Shown here: in pieces, positions 52,175-61,828 of the stretch
Numbering within the stretch: the first letter of the stretch is position 1
Layout of the letters: each line of letters begins with the position of its first letter
Source: Candidatus Tanganyikabacteria bacterium
GTDB taxonomy: Bacteria > Cyanobacteriota > Sericytochromatia > S15B-MN24 > VGJW01
Length of the DNA stretch: 64,000 nucleotides
Direction: 5' to 3'
NCBI GenBank assembly: GCA_016867265.1
Contig: VGJW01000014.1
Location: forward strand, 24,778 to 88,777
Made by a program: the position numbers and the translations under genes
Notes under the pieces: generated by a model
What the model was told of the DNA's origin: nothing
The model's input: the letters and a program-made list of their open reading frames with translations, nothing else
The model's database searches: none

Positions 52175-54121
52175 TCAGCCGCGTCGCCGCTGCGGCCGGA
52201 AGACGCCGCCACCCACAAGCAGTTGGTCCGTCGACGCTATCGGCGGCAGGTTGTGCGTCAGGCGATCGGAGAGGTAGACAGCCACGATGCGGTTCATGAG
52301 TTCACCCTCGCCGAAGACCTGCAGGCCCTCCTTGGGGTCATAGACCATGTAGTCGCCTTCCTGGGTGCGTCCGACGACGGTTGCCAAGTGCAGAACCTTG
52401 CCGTTGTCCGCGCGGACCGCCACGGGCACCTCGACCCCCTTCATCGCGGCGACCTTGAGAATTTCCGACATCGAGGGCGCAGGCCCGAAAGCCTTCGTAC
52501 CGGGGAAGTAGGCACCGACCTTCGACAAGGGCAAACCGGCCGGTACGGCATCGACCGCCTGAGCACCACCCGAGAGGGCCGTTGCCATGTTGTCGACGAG
52601 ATAGGAAGCGGCCTCGCCGTCGCTTCCCGCCTTGAGATCGATGAACAAGGACAGGTAGGGCTTGGCGAACTCGATGACCGCAGCACGTTCGCCCCGGTTC
52701 CACATGCCCTTGGCCGTCTCGAGCAGGCCGCGCACGAAGGCATTGTCGAAACCCGGGTTGGCCTTGAGCAGCCGGTCCGACCACAGCTGACCGGAGGGAT
52801 GCTTATCGTTCAGGAACTTGTCCAGAACCTGCTCGACGGTGAACACCCCCTTAACTCCCTCCCCGGCGTCGATCCCTACCATCAGTTGGCCGTCCTTGTA
52901 AAAGGACTTGCCGAAGTTGCCGCCCAGATCGAAGGGCTCCAGGGCCTGCTGCAGTTTGACGGTGGCTCCTTCGGCGACCGATGACTCTCCCTTCAGGTAC
53001 AGATCCCGGGCGAAGGCTGCGTACTGGCCGGGATTGTCCCGCGACATGATGACGCGCAGGTTCGTCAGGACGCAGTCCGACGTGCCCTCCTGCCGGATCT
53101 GAGTGGGATCGTCGATGTCCATCACGACCTCGCGGACAACGGAGGCCGGCGTGTAGCCCAGCTTGGCAGCCTGCGCGGACAGCGGCCCCGCGGCCAGGGC
53201 CTCGAGGTTGTCCAGCACCGTGCGGCCCGAAGCATCCACATCCGCCAAGCGACCGGCCGACTGCAGCCGCTGCAGGGCGGCCTGGCCCGGTGCATCCAGC
53301 ATCGCGGAGAGACGGGCCAGTCGACCCTCGAGGTCCGAGGCGGGTTGCAGGGCGGCCGGCTGCAACGAGACAGGTTGCCAATTGTCGGCGGGCTTTCCGG
53401 CCACAGGTTTGTCGGCGGCAGACTTGCCCGTTACGGCGCCGCTGCCAGCAGGGGACCTGGCCGGAGCTTCGATGCCGCCACTGACGGGCACGCCGAATCC
53501 GTCATCGCGGACCGGATTCGAGGTCGGGGCGGAGACCAGGCCGCCCCACTCGCCGATGCCGCCGGCGAAGGGAACGAAGCTGGGAGGCGGTTCGCGGACA
53601 GGCAACTGCGGATCTGCCGGAGGTGACTTGCCCGCCACCGGCGGAGCGGAGCGCGTGACAGGCAGGCCCGGTGCATCGAACGAGGGCAGCGACACCGTGC
53701 CGAGGGGGGCATCATCGAAAGCTGGCGTCGATGGCTCGACGGCTGTACGGAAGCCACCTTGTGCCTTGCCCGTGGGCTCGAGCGTCAACTCGGAGGTCCG
53801 GGTACGGTTCGCCATCAACTCTTCGGGCGTCAGAATCTTGCCCGAACCGAGCCCGGCCAACAGGGGCACCAGCAGGTCCTTGACCTGCTCGGCTGTGGTG
53901 CTGGCCTGAATGCGGTCGAAGAGCCCCGATTGCCGCACGACATCGAGCAGGCCGACGGCAGCCAGTCTTTCCTTCAGGCGTGCGACCGCCCCCTCGTCGA
54001 AGACGGCCGCATTGCTGCGGGCCGTGGACCAGTCCTGGGCGACACCGGGATCCAGCGCCTGCGTGGGACTGGCCGTGCGCACCGGGAGGCCGGTCGGGCT
54101 GGCTTGGGGAACGAGGGACAT
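52175..54121 (-). CDS. Leaderless large protein with papain-like Q-C-H-D pattern
   Basis: 648 aa. Residues 1-110 are helical; 110-260 are disordered and Pro/Ala/Gly/Ser-rich; 260-335 are helical. From 340 a cysteine-peptidase-like domain appears: Gln344 and Cys350 in RQEGTSDCVLTNL, then a long helical insert, His578 in KVLHLATVVG and Asp595 in YMVYDPKEG. Order and spacing fit papain-fold enzymes (oxyanion Gln, Cys, His, Asp). There is no signal peptide. ATG 54121 follows CAGGAGGCG. I do not recognise the family. A leaderless, modular enzyme could be a secreted effector or toxin; that is inference. Confidence 0.6.
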   Translation of the reverse strand: MSLVPQASPTGLPVRTASPTQALDPGVAQDWSTARSNAAVFDEGAVARLKERLAAVGLLDVVRQSGLFDRIQASTTAEQVKDLLVPLLAGLGSGKILTPEELMANRTRTSELTLEPTGKAQGGFRTAVEPSTPAFDDAPLGTVSLPSFDAPGLPVTRSAPPVAGKSPPADPQLPVREPPPSFVPFAGGIGEWGGLVSAPTSNPVRDDGFGVPVSGGIEAPARSPAGSGAVTGKSAADKPVAGKPADNWQPVSLQPAALQPASDLEGRLARLSAMLDAPGQAALQRLQSAGRLADVDASGRTVLDNLEALAAGPLSAQAAKLGYTPASVVREVVMDIDDPTQIRQEGTSDCVLTNLRVIMSRDNPGQYAAFARDLYLKGESSVAEGATVKLQQALEPFDLGGNFGKSFYKDGQLMVGIDAGEGVKGVFTVEQVLDKFLNDKHPSGQLWSDRLLKANPGFDNAFVRGLLETAKGMWNRGERAAVIEFAKPYLSLFIDLKAGSDGEAASYLVDNMATALSGGAQAVDAVPAGLPLSKVGAYFPGTKAFGPAPSMSEILKVAAMKGVEVPVAVRADNGKVLHLATVVGRTQEGDYMVYDPKEGLQVFGEGELMNRIVAVYLSDRLTHNLPPIASTDQLLVGGGVFRPQRRRG

Positions 54122-54202
54122 GGCAGACGCCTCCTGCATGTGCCATGCCCCTCTCTCCCACACAGGGGCTATCTATGATGGAGATTTAAGGCAATCCCCA
54201 TC

Positions 54203-54237
54203 TTGTCCAAAAAGGCCACCCCTGCTAAGCTGGACAA
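54203..54237. promoter_or_regulatory. Divergent promoter region with inverted repeat upstream of DUF370 gene
   Basis: TTGTCCA (54203-54209) and TGGACAA (54231-54237) are perfect inverted copies 21 bases apart. TTGTCC could be a -35 box for the plus strand, with TAAGCT at 54226 as a -10 (17-base spacer), so the arms flank the polymerase site and could be an operator. Confidence 0.45.
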
Positions 54238-54258
54238 CCCTCTTCCGGGACGTGCCCC

Positions 54259-54534
54259 TTGGATCTCCGCCTGATCAACATCGGTTTCGGCAACTTCGTG
54301 TCCGCCCATCGCGTGGTGGCCATCGTGAGTCCCGAATCCGCACCCATCCGGCGGTTCATCCAGGAGGCGAGGGACGCTTCCCGTCTGGTCGACGCCACCT
54401 GCGGCCGCCGGACACGCGCGGTCCTTGTTACCGATACGGAACGGGTCATCCTCTCGGCGATCCAGCCGGAGACCATCGTCCATCGATTCTCCCAGAAGGA
54501 CGCCACCGACAGTGGTAGCCACAGTGCAGACTAA
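54259..54534 (+). CDS. DUF370 / RemA-family regulator
   Basis: 91 aa. [57 protein letters not shown] in segments ([34 protein letters not shown]) is unmistakable. RemA binds DNA and controls matrix genes in Bacillus; in many genomes the gene precedes gmk and rpoZ, as here. It starts with TTG 54259. Whether it regulates anything beyond its operon is unknown. Confidence 0.9.
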   Translation: MDLRLINIGFGNFVSAHRVVAIVSPESAPIRRFIQEARDASRLVDATCGRRTRAVLVTDTERVILSAIQPETIVHRFSQKDATDSGSHSAD

Positions 54535-55168
54535 CCCCGCCGGCGGCACCGGGCCCCTCGCCCGGGCGACCGCGCGTCGGCGCGAGGGCATGCTCGTCGT
54601 GGTCTCCGGTCCCTCTGGGGTGGGCAAGGGGACGTTGGTTCGCAAGTTGACAGGTCGCGACCCGCGCCTGGTCGCCTCGGTGAGCGTGACGACCCGCAGC
54701 CCGCGCCCGGGGGAGGTCGACGGCGTCCACTACTTCTTCCGGTCCACGGACGACTTCGGCCGCATGGTCGAGAATGGCGCCCTTCTGGAATACGCCACCT
54801 ACGTGACGGGCCTCTGCTACGGCACGCCTCGCGCCTTCGTCGAGGAGCGCCTCGCCGAGGGCGAGGACGTGATTCTCGAGATTGACGTCAAGGGTGCCAT
54901 GCAGGTCAAGGAGCGCTGGCCGGCCGCCGTCTTCGTGTTCCTGCTGCCGCCCACGATGGAAGCGCTCGAGCACCGCCTGCTCAAGCGGCAGACGGAGGCC
55001 ATCGAGGCCATTCGCCAGCGTCTTTCCGTCGCGATGGACGAGATCAACTTCCTCCCCATGTACGACTACCAGGTCGTCAACGACGATCTGGAACGTGCCG
55101 CGGAGACGCTGGACGCCATCATCACCGCCGAACGCTGCCGGGTCGCCCGGCGCAGCGGTCGGCATTGA
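54524..55168 (+). CDS. gmk: Guanylate kinase
   Basis: About 214 aa. It makes GDP from [19 protein letters not shown] is the P-loop, [20 protein letters not shown] the GMP-binding region, and [11 protein letters not shown] follows. The start is uncertain: GTG 54524 (within the DUF370 stop region) or ATG 54590, which begins right at [10 protein letters not shown]. Operon DUF370-gmk-rpoZ-coaBC-priA. Confidence 0.95.
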   Translation: MQTNPAGGTGPLARATARRREGMLVVVSGPSGVGKGTLVRKLTGRDPRLVASVSVTTRSPRPGEVDGVHYFFRSTDDFGRMVENGALLEYATYVTGLCYGTPRAFVEERLAEGEDVILEIDVKGAMQVKERWPAAVFVFLLPPTMEALEHRLLKRQTEAIEAIRQRLSVAMDEINFLPMYDYQVVNDDLERAAETLDAIITAERCRVARRSGRH

Positions 55169-55190
55169 GCCCCCCAAGGAGAACAAGCCC

Positions 55191-55394
55191 ATGGAAGCCC
55201 ACGAGCCCCAAACCACCGACTACTCGCCCCTGCTGCAGAAGCACCCCAACAAGTACGACCTCGTCCTGACGGTGGCCAAGCGCGCCAAGACCATCAAGGA
55301 CGAGCAGAAGCGGATGCAGTCCACCGAGGCGACCAAGCCCATCCCCCTCGCCATTCGCGAGATGCTTCAGGACGACGACGTCACGATCGGCTAG
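55191..55394 (+). CDS. rpoZ: RNA polymerase omega subunit
   Basis: 67 aa. NKYDLVLTVAKRAKTIKDE is the omega core helix, and KPIPLAIREMLQDDDV the end. ATG 55191 follows CAAGGAG. It sits between gmk and coaBC, the standard place in Firmicutes-like genomes. Confidence 0.92.
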   Translation: MEAHEPQTTDYSPLLQKHPNKYDLVLTVAKRAKTIKDEQKRMQSTEATKPIPLAIREMLQDDDVTIG

Positions 55395-55402
55395 GTCGCA
55401 TC

Positions 55403-56590
55403 GTGGCGCGGATCCTGCTTGGGATCTCCGGGGGCATCGCGGCGGCCAAGGCCACCGATCTGGCCAGCCGGCTGGCCAAGGCCGGGCACGAGGTCCAGGT
55501 CGTGATGACGCCGGCCGCCACCCGTTTCGTGGCGCCGTTGACCTTCGAAGCTCTGACGCGTCGGAGCGTGCTCGTCGAGGGCCTTGACCCCGGCATGGGC
55601 ATCTTGCACATCGACCTGGCACGGTGGCCGGACCTCGTCGTCGTGGCCCCGGCCAGTGCCGACCTGCTGGCCCGGCAAGCTGCCGGAATGGCAGATGACC
55701 TGCTGGCGACGGTGCTGCTTGCGACGACGGCCCCCGTGGTGGTGGTCCCGGCCATGAACCCGGCGATGTGGCAGCACCCGGCAACCCAAGCCAACGTCGC
55801 CATACTGCGCAGTCGGGGCGTCACCGTGGTGCCGCCGGCCACGGGCCCGACGGCGTGCGGTGAGGAAGGCCAGGGCCGCATGCCCGAGCCCGCAGACCTG
55901 CTGCGCGAGCTCGGGGGATGGCTGGCATCCGGCCAAGGGCCACTGGCAGGACGCAAGGTGCTTGTCACGGCAGGCGGCACCCGCGAACCCCTTGATGCCG
56001 TGCGTTTCCTCGGCAACCGCAGCAGTGGCCGCATGGGCCATGCGCTCGCGTCGGCGGCACAGGCACTGGGCGCGGACGTCACGCTGGTGACAACGTCACC
56101 CCTGCCGTCACGAACAGGCGTCCGACGCATCGAGGTCACCACGGCGGCCGAGATGGCCGAAGCCACGCTGGCACGATGGCCCGATGCCGACGTGCTGGTC
56201 ATGGCGGCAGCAGTCGCCGACTGGACACCGGCGCAGGCCGCCCCGCACAAGCTCAAGAAGGCCGACGGTCCCCCCGAGATCCGCTTGGTCCCCACCCGGG
56301 ACATCCTCGCCGAGGCCGGCGCGGCCAAGCGCCCCGGGCAACTGCTGGTGGGATTCGCGGCCGAGACGGGAGACCTTCGGGTGCTGGGCGAGGAGAAGCG
56401 GGTGCGCAAAGGGTGTGACCTGCTCATCGCCAATCACGCGCCCCGCGCCATGGAAGCCCCCGACAACGAGGTCGTCGTCTTGTCCGGATCGGGCGCCGAA
56501 GACCTTGGCCCCATGATCAAGGAAGCCCTCGCGGACGTGCTGTGGCAACGCTTCGGGCGCGCGCTCGCGGCCCTGTCCGCGCCCTCGTGA
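55403..56590 (+). CDS. coaBC: Bifunctional phosphopantothenoylcysteine decarboxylase / synthetase
   Basis: 395 aa flavoprotein carrying two consecutive coenzyme A steps. The CoaC half has LLGISGGIAAAKATDLAS, HIDLARWPDLVVVAPAS and PAMNPAMW. The CoaB half has TAGGTREPLDAVRFLGNRSSGRMG and NHAPRAMEAPDNEV. It starts with GTG 55403, eight bases after rpoZ, and overlaps priA by GTGA. Confidence 0.96.
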   Translation: MARILLGISGGIAAAKATDLASRLAKAGHEVQVVMTPAATRFVAPLTFEALTRRSVLVEGLDPGMGILHIDLARWPDLVVVAPASADLLARQAAGMADDLLATVLLATTAPVVVVPAMNPAMWQHPATQANVAILRSRGVTVVPPATGPTACGEEGQGRMPEPADLLRELGGWLASGQGPLAGRKVLVTAGGTREPLDAVRFLGNRSSGRMGHALASAAQALGADVTLVTTSPLPSRTGVRRIEVTTAAEMAEATLARWPDADVLVMAAAVADWTPAQAAPHKLKKADGPPEIRLVPTRDILAEAGAAKRPGQLLVGFAAETGDLRVLGEEKRVRKGCDLLIANHAPRAMEAPDNEVVVLSGSGAEDLGPMIKEALADVLWQRFGRALAALSAPS

Positions 56591-58767
56591 ACACGTCGGA
56601 CGTCCCCGGCTTCGTCGCGATCGTCCTGACCTCGGAGCCAGTGCCGGGCACCTATACGTACTGCACCACTCCCGGCACCCCCTGTGCGTCGGGTGACTTG
56701 ATCCGGGTGCCCTTCGGACGCAGGCGTGCCACGGGTGTCGTCGTGCGCGCCCCTGCGCCTCCACCCCCGGAAGGCGTCACGGCCAGGGCCATCGACCACG
56801 TCGTCGTTCGCGGGTTGCTGCCACCCCACCTGCTGGCCGTCTGCCATGACATGGCCCGACACTACGCCACGCCCCTCGCCACCGTCATCGCGGGTATCCT
56901 GCCGGCAGCCCAGGCGCGGGGCGAGGCCGCACCGCGGACCCGCACCTGGGTGGTCGCGCGTGATGACGTCCCGGTTGCCGGCACACCCCGGCAACGCCTG
57001 CTGCGCCAGGCCCTCGGGCAGGCGGGGGACCGCGTGGCCCTTGCGGACTTCCTGAGAGAGGCCCGGACGACGCGGGCCACGGTGGTGGCGGGCGCCAAGG
57101 CCGGCCTGTGGCATGTGGTCGAGGAGGAGGCCCCCCGCCTGCCCGCCCCGGAGACGCCCCCGACCGAGGAGGCACCCATCCTGACGGCGGACCAGGAGCG
57201 TGCGCTGGGCGAATTGCTCGAGGCCGACGTCGCCAAACCGATCCTGCTTCATGGCGTGACGGGCAGCGGGAAGACCGAGGTCTACATGAGGGCCATGGCC
57301 GAGGTGCTGGCCGCAGATCGTCAGGCCCTGATGCTGGTACCCGAGATCAGCCTGACGCCTCAGACCGAGGCACGATTCCGCCGCCGCTTCGGAGGTCGGG
57401 TCGTGGTGCTGCATTCGGGGCTGTCCGACGGCGAGCGTCAAGAAGGGTGGCAGCGAGCGGCAGATGGACGGGCAGACATCGTGGTGGGCGCGCGCAGCGC
57501 CCTGTTCGCCCCCCTGCCGCGACCGGGCCTAATCATCCTGGACGAGGAACACGACGGCGCCTACAAACAGGAGCAGGCACCCCGCTACCACGCCCGCCTC
57601 GCCGCCCAGCGCCTCGCGCTGCATACCGGTGCACGGCTGGTGCTGGGCAGCGCCACGCCTGCTCTCGAGACATGGCAGGCGACAGTCGAAGGACGGGCAA
57701 CACGGGTCACGCTGCCCGAACGCATCCACGGTCGTCCCCTGCCCCCCGTCACGCTGGTCGACATGCGGGAAGAGACACTCGATGGCCACGAGGGTCTCTT
57801 CAGCCGCGTGCTGCTTGCCCGCCTCGCGACCACACTCGATCGCGGTGACCAGGCCATCATCCTGCTCAACCGCCGGGGCTGGGCACCAACGGTACTCTGC
57901 CAGGCGTGCGGGGAGTTGGTCCGCTGCCCGACGTGCGCCATTGCGCTGACGCGGCACCGTGCCGCCGAGCAGTTGCGTTGCCACTACTGCGGCCATGCCG
58001 AGCCCCCCGAGCGGCCCTGCGGCAATTGCGGAGGCAGATGCGCCCGCTCGCGCGGCGCCGGAACGGAACAGGTCGTGGCGCGCCTCGAGCGCCTGTTCCC
58101 GGACGTGCCGGTGCTGCGTCTGGACCGGGACACCGCCGGCGGCAAGGACGCGCACGGCCGGATTCTGGGTGCCTTCGGCCGCAAGGAGGCAGCCATCCTC
58201 GTCGGGACGCAGATGGTCGCCAAGGGGCTGGACTTCCCCGACGTCACGCTCGTGGGCGTGCTTTCGGCCGATGCGGCCCTCGGCCTGCCGGACTTCAGAG
58301 CGGCCGAACGCACCTTCCAGCTGATCACCCAGGTGGCCGGAAGGGCAGGCAGGGCGCGTGACGGCTCGGTCGTGGTGCAGGCCCTCGCCCCCGACCACCC
58401 TGCCGTGCGACACGCGGCCCGCCACGACTACGCAGGCTTCGCCGCGGATGAACTGGCAGAGCGACGGATGCTGGGCTATCCGCCCTTCTCGCGGGTCGTC
58501 GTCGTCACCGCCTCGTCGACCGAGGAGTCGCACGCAGAGCAAGCCGCGCAGGTATTCAGGCATGCTCTGCCCGAGATGCCGGCCCGGGTCCTGGGCCCGG
58601 CACCCGCCCCCCTGCTGCAGGTCCATGGCCGGTTCCGGCACCTGGTGCTCTTCAAGGCCGACAACCTGCCCGCAACGACGGCCATCATCCGCCGGACCCT
58701 TGACGGACTGCCGCGGGACAGCAAGGTGCGCTGGACCGTCGACGTGGACGCCGTCAACCTGCTCTGA
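56587..58767 (+). CDS. priA: Primosomal replication protein N' (helicase)
   Basis: 726 aa 3'-to-5' helicase that restarts collapsed replication forks. The N-terminal fork-binding domain is followed by Walker A HGVTGSGKTEVYMRA, LMLVPEISLTPQ, DEEHDGAYKQ and GSATPALE. A zinc region has eight Cys (CQACGELVRCPTC, CHYCGH, CGNCGGRC). GTG 56587 shares four bases with the coaBC stop. Some N-terminal sequence is divergent, as is usual for the family. Confidence 0.96.
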   Translation: MNTSDVPGFVAIVLTSEPVPGTYTYCTTPGTPCASGDLIRVPFGRRRATGVVVRAPAPPPPEGVTARAIDHVVVRGLLPPHLLAVCHDMARHYATPLATVIAGILPAAQARGEAAPRTRTWVVARDDVPVAGTPRQRLLRQALGQAGDRVALADFLREARTTRATVVAGAKAGLWHVVEEEAPRLPAPETPPTEEAPILTADQERALGELLEADVAKPILLHGVTGSGKTEVYMRAMAEVLAADRQALMLVPEISLTPQTEARFRRRFGGRVVVLHSGLSDGERQEGWQRAADGRADIVVGARSALFAPLPRPGLIILDEEHDGAYKQEQAPRYHARLAAQRLALHTGARLVLGSATPALETWQATVEGRATRVTLPERIHGRPLPPVTLVDMREETLDGHEGLFSRVLLARLATTLDRGDQAIILLNRRGWAPTVLCQACGELVRCPTCAIALTRHRAAEQLRCHYCGHAEPPERPCGNCGGRCARSRGAGTEQVVARLERLFPDVPVLRLDRDTAGGKDAHGRILGAFGRKEAAILVGTQMVAKGLDFPDVTLVGVLSADAALGLPDFRAAERTFQLITQVAGRAGRARDGSVVVQALAPDHPAVRHAARHDYAGFAADELAERRMLGYPPFSRVVVVTASSTEESHAEQAAQVFRHALPEMPARVLGPAPAPLLQVHGRFRHLVLFKADNLPATTAIIRRTLDGLPRDSKVRWTVDVDAVNLL

Positions 58768-58950
58768 CGCGGTACGCCCGTAGCGTGGCAAGGCCGGCTT
58801 GCTGACAGGAAAGTCCGGCCATGGGCGGTGAGCCGCATCGCTCCGGGCATCCGGTGCTCGGGATATTCAGGCGCCGGTCGGCCGGACCTTGAACGGATGG
58901 GGTAAGCCCGCCATGGTCGCCTTGGGCAAGACCACGGGAGGCGCAAGGGC

Positions 58951-59945
58951 ATGGACACCGGGAACCCACTGACTTCCCCCTGGTTGGACGGGCGCCTGCA
59001 GGCGATGGAAGAACTGCCCGACCCACTGGGCGCCGCGCACGATCAGCCGGCGATCCGCGTCCGCTTCCTGCCCCTCGAGGCCGCCGATGCCGGATTGGAC
59101 GGCACGGAGCCCGAGGATGCCTCGGAGCCCACCACCGCGGACCTTGACCTGCTCGAAGGACTGGACGGTGCCGAACGCGGCCGGCAGCGCATGGCCTAGG
59201 ATGGCAGTACCAACGGGGATGCGGTCGATCATTATCTGCGCGCAATCGGGCAGACTCCCCGCTCAAGGCGCACGACGAGTGGAACCTGGTCCGACTGATG
59301 GCCGAGGAGGGACCGGCCGGCAATCGGGCCTGCGAACGCCTGATCCGGGCGGTCGGGAAGTTCGACCATCGGCGCGGCGACAAGTTTCCGACCTCCGCCA
59401 TGTGGTGGATCCGGCGGGCCATCAGCCGCTCGCTGGCCGACAAGGGCTGCGTGATCCGCATGCCGGTGCACATGGTCGGGACCATGAACCGCCTGCGGGC
59501 CGTCGACCAGCGCCAACCGCAGGAGGACGGCACGCCGCCGTCCGACGAGCGCGTGGCCGAGGTCGAGCAGGTGCCGCTCGCCCGTCTGCAGAAAATACGT
59601 CGGGTCATCCGGGACATCGTCTCGTTCGATGCCCCGGTCGGCAGCTAGGAAGACGGGCGCCTCGCCGACCTCATCCAGGACGAGGACCATCCCGATCCGG
59701 CCCACGCTGCGGTTCAGATGGCGAGCGATCTCCACGCGGTGCTTGACGTGCTGCCGCAGCCTGAAAGACACATCGTGACGGCAAGGTTTGGCTTGGATGC
59801 CCGGGAACCCCGGATGCTCGAGGACATCGGCAAGGACTCGGGCATCACCCGCGAGCGGATCCGCCAGTTGGAAGCCCGCGCGCTCGGAAGGCTGCAGCTG
59901 GCCATGAGCGACCGCGAAATGCAGCGCTACCTCGAGGAGACATGA
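58951..59945 (+). pseudogene. Decayed sigma-70 (RpoD/SigA-like) gene
   Basis: Pieces of a primary-type sigma factor lie in order. N-terminal ATG 58951 frame; in-frame TAG at 59197; region 1.2/2.1 as [14 protein letters not shown] in the same frame; frameshift near 59265; then [13 protein letters not shown] joined to [35 protein letters not shown], so about 35 residues of regions 2.1-2.2 are deleted. Region 3 follows, then a TAG at 59646 where a Glu codon is expected (SFDAPVGS, stop, EDGRLADLIQDEDHPDP), and region 4 with ITRERIRQLEARALGRL. A dead paralogue, next to recA. Confidence 0.85.
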
Positions 59946-59952
59946 CGCCCCC

Positions 59953-60003
59953 TTGACCCAGGGAGCGGGGTGTCCTACGATGGCCCCGTCGAACAAGCGT
60001 ACG
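59953..60003 (+). promoter_or_regulatory. recA promoter with LexA-like box
   Basis: -35 TTGACC (59953-59958), 17-base spacer, -10 TACGAT (59976-59981). CGAACAAGCGTACG (59990-60003) sits at the expected start and matches the Gram-positive/cyanobacterial LexA box CGAAC-N4-GTTCG with one mismatch, implying SOS control. Confidence 0.7.
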
Positions 60004-60022
60004 AGAGGAGCAAACCCGCACC

Positions 60023-61108
60023 GTGGCCCCCAAGGAACCCGCCTCCACCCCCCAAACCACCGGCCGTGACCCCGCCTTGGCTGATCGCATGAAGGCGATC
60101 GACCTCGCCCTGACCGGCATCGAGCGACAGTTCGGCAAGGGCTCCATCATGAAGCTCGGCGACAACGCCAAGATGCGCGTCGCCACCGTTCCCACCGGCA
60201 TCCTGCCCCTTGACGTGGCCTTGGGCGTAGGCGGGCTGCCTCGTGGCCGTGTCGTCGAGATTTACGGTCCCGAGGCCGGCGGCAAGACGACCGTCAGCCT
60301 GCAAGTCGTGGCCCAGGTCCAGAAGGCCGGCGGCATCGCAGCCTTCATCGACGCCGAGCACGCCCTTGACCCCCAATATGCCAAGGCTCTGGGCGTCGAC
60401 ATCGACAACCTCCTGGTCGCCCAGCCGGATACGGGTGAGCAGGCGCTCGAGATCGCCGAGGCCCTGGTTCGCACCAGTGCTGTCGACATCATCGTCGTGG
60501 ACTCGGTCGCAGCCCTGGTCCCCAAGGCCGAGCTCGAGGGCGAGATGGGCGATTCGCATGTCGGTCTTCAGGCACGCCTGATGAGCCAGGCCTTGCGCAA
60601 GCTGACGGCCGCCATCAGCAAGAGCTCTGCCATCGTCATCTTCATCAACCAGCTGCGCGAGAAGGTGGGCGTCATGTTCGGGAACCCCGAGGTAACGACG
60701 GGTGGCCGCGCCCTACGTTTCTACGCCTCGGTCCGCATCGAGGTGCGGCGTATCGAGACGCTCAAGAAGGACGGCACCGAGATCGGCAACCGGGTCAAGG
60801 CGAAGGTCGTCAAGAACAAGGTCTCACCCCCCTTCAAGGTGGCCGAGTTCGACTTGCTCTTCGGACACGGGGTATCGACCGAAGGCTGCATCCTCGATAT
60901 CGCGACCGAGATGGGCATCATCCAGAAGAGCGGAGCTTGGTACTCCTACGGGGACCAGCGCATCGGTCAAGGTCGCGACGGTGCGCGGTCCTTCTTGGTG
61001 GCTCAGCCCGAGATCGCAGCCGAGATCGATCGCGTCGTGCGCACCAAGCTCTCGCTGATTGCCAGCGAAAACATCGTCGACGACGCCACGCCGGCAACGC
61101 AGGGCTGA
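60023..61108 (+). CDS. recA: Recombinase A
   Basis: 361 aa. [24 protein letters not shown], Walker [10 protein letters not shown] (E. coli has GPESSGKTT), [57 protein letters not shown] in segments and [31 protein letters not shown] are all present. It starts with GTG 60023. The Walker A Ser-to-Ala/Gly changes keep the Lys-Thr pair. Followed by a convergent ABC gene 7 bases away. Confidence 0.97.
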   Translation: MAPKEPASTPQTTGRDPALADRMKAIDLALTGIERQFGKGSIMKLGDNAKMRVATVPTGILPLDVALGVGGLPRGRVVEIYGPEAGGKTTVSLQVVAQVQKAGGIAAFIDAEHALDPQYAKALGVDIDNLLVAQPDTGEQALEIAEALVRTSAVDIIVVDSVAALVPKAELEGEMGDSHVGLQARLMSQALRKLTAAISKSSAIVIFINQLREKVGVMFGNPEVTTGGRALRFYASVRIEVRRIETLKKDGTEIGNRVKAKVVKNKVSPPFKVAEFDLLFGHGVSTEGCILDIATEMGIIQKSGAWYSYGDQRIGQGRDGARSFLVAQPEIAAEIDRVVRTKLSLIASENIVDDATPATQG

Positions 61109-61115
61109 CGCGGCT

Positions 61116-61823
61116 TCAGGACACTGTTGACGACGGGCCGTCTGGTTCTCCCGCAAGGTGAACCAGGCGGCCGTCGCGCATGGCGACGTGACGATCGGCC
61201 CGTGCAGCCAGTTCCATGTTGTGTGTCACGATGACGATCGTGAGGCCATCCCGACGATGCGCTTCATGCAAGATGTCCATGACCCGCTCCCCGCTGGCCC
61301 CGTCCAGGTTGCCCGTGGGCTCATCGGCCAGCAGCAGGCGCGGCCGGTTGACGAGCGCCCGTGCCAAGGCAACGCGTTGCTGTTCCCCGCCCGACAGGCG
61401 CGTAGGCCGGTGCGTCAGACGATGGCTCAGCCCCAAAGCCTCGAGTCCGGCACGCGCCAGCAAGCGAGCTTCGCGTTCCGATCTGCCGGCCAGCATGGCG
61501 GGAACCATGACATTCTCTTCGGCCGTCAGCACTTCATTCAGGAAGTGGAACTGAAAGACGAATCCGATGGCTTCAAGGCGCAACCGCGCCAGGTCATCGT
61601 CGCCCAACGTAGTCGTCGACTGACCGCGAAGCAGGACGTCACCAGACGTCGGCCGGTCAAGGGCACCCAGCAAGTACAGCAAGGTCGACTTGCCACTGCC
61701 CGAAGGACCCGTCAGCGCGACAAACTGCCCGTCGGGCACCACCAGGTCGACGCCATCGAGGACAGCACCGGAGCGCGCGTCTTGATCCCCGAAGACCTTG
61801 CGCACCGCCCGTGCTTCGAGCAT
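61116..61823 (-). CDS. ABC transporter ATP-binding protein, MacB/LolD type
   Basis: 235 aa. Walker A GPSGSGKST, signature LSGGEQQRVALARAL, Walker B LLLADEPTGNLD and the H-loop VTHNMELA. The Q-loop FVFQFHFLNEVLTAEENVMVP is typical of LolD/MacB/FtsE ATPases that work with lipoprotein or peptide permeases. No permease gene is adjacent. It follows the LytR-like gene by five bases on the same strand, so the two may cooperate at the envelope. Confidence 0.9.
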   Translation of the reverse strand: MLEARAVRKVFGDQDARSGAVLDGVDLVVPDGQFVALTGPSGSGKSTLLYLLGALDRPTSGDVLLRGQSTTTLGDDDLARLRLEAIGFVFQFHFLNEVLTAEENVMVPAMLAGRSEREARLLARAGLEALGLSHRLTHRPTRLSGGEQQRVALARALVNRPRLLLADEPTGNLDGASGERVMDILHEAHRRDGLTIVIVTHNMELAARADRHVAMRDGRLVHLAGEPDGPSSTVS

Positions 61824-61828
61824 CGGCG

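Noticed and set aside
58807..58820. AGGAAAGTCCGGC resembling the P4 region of RNase P RNA
   Set aside because: No matching 3' half (ACAGAA) and not enough space before the sigma pseudogene; more likely part of a GGCCGG/CCGGCC hairpin after priA.
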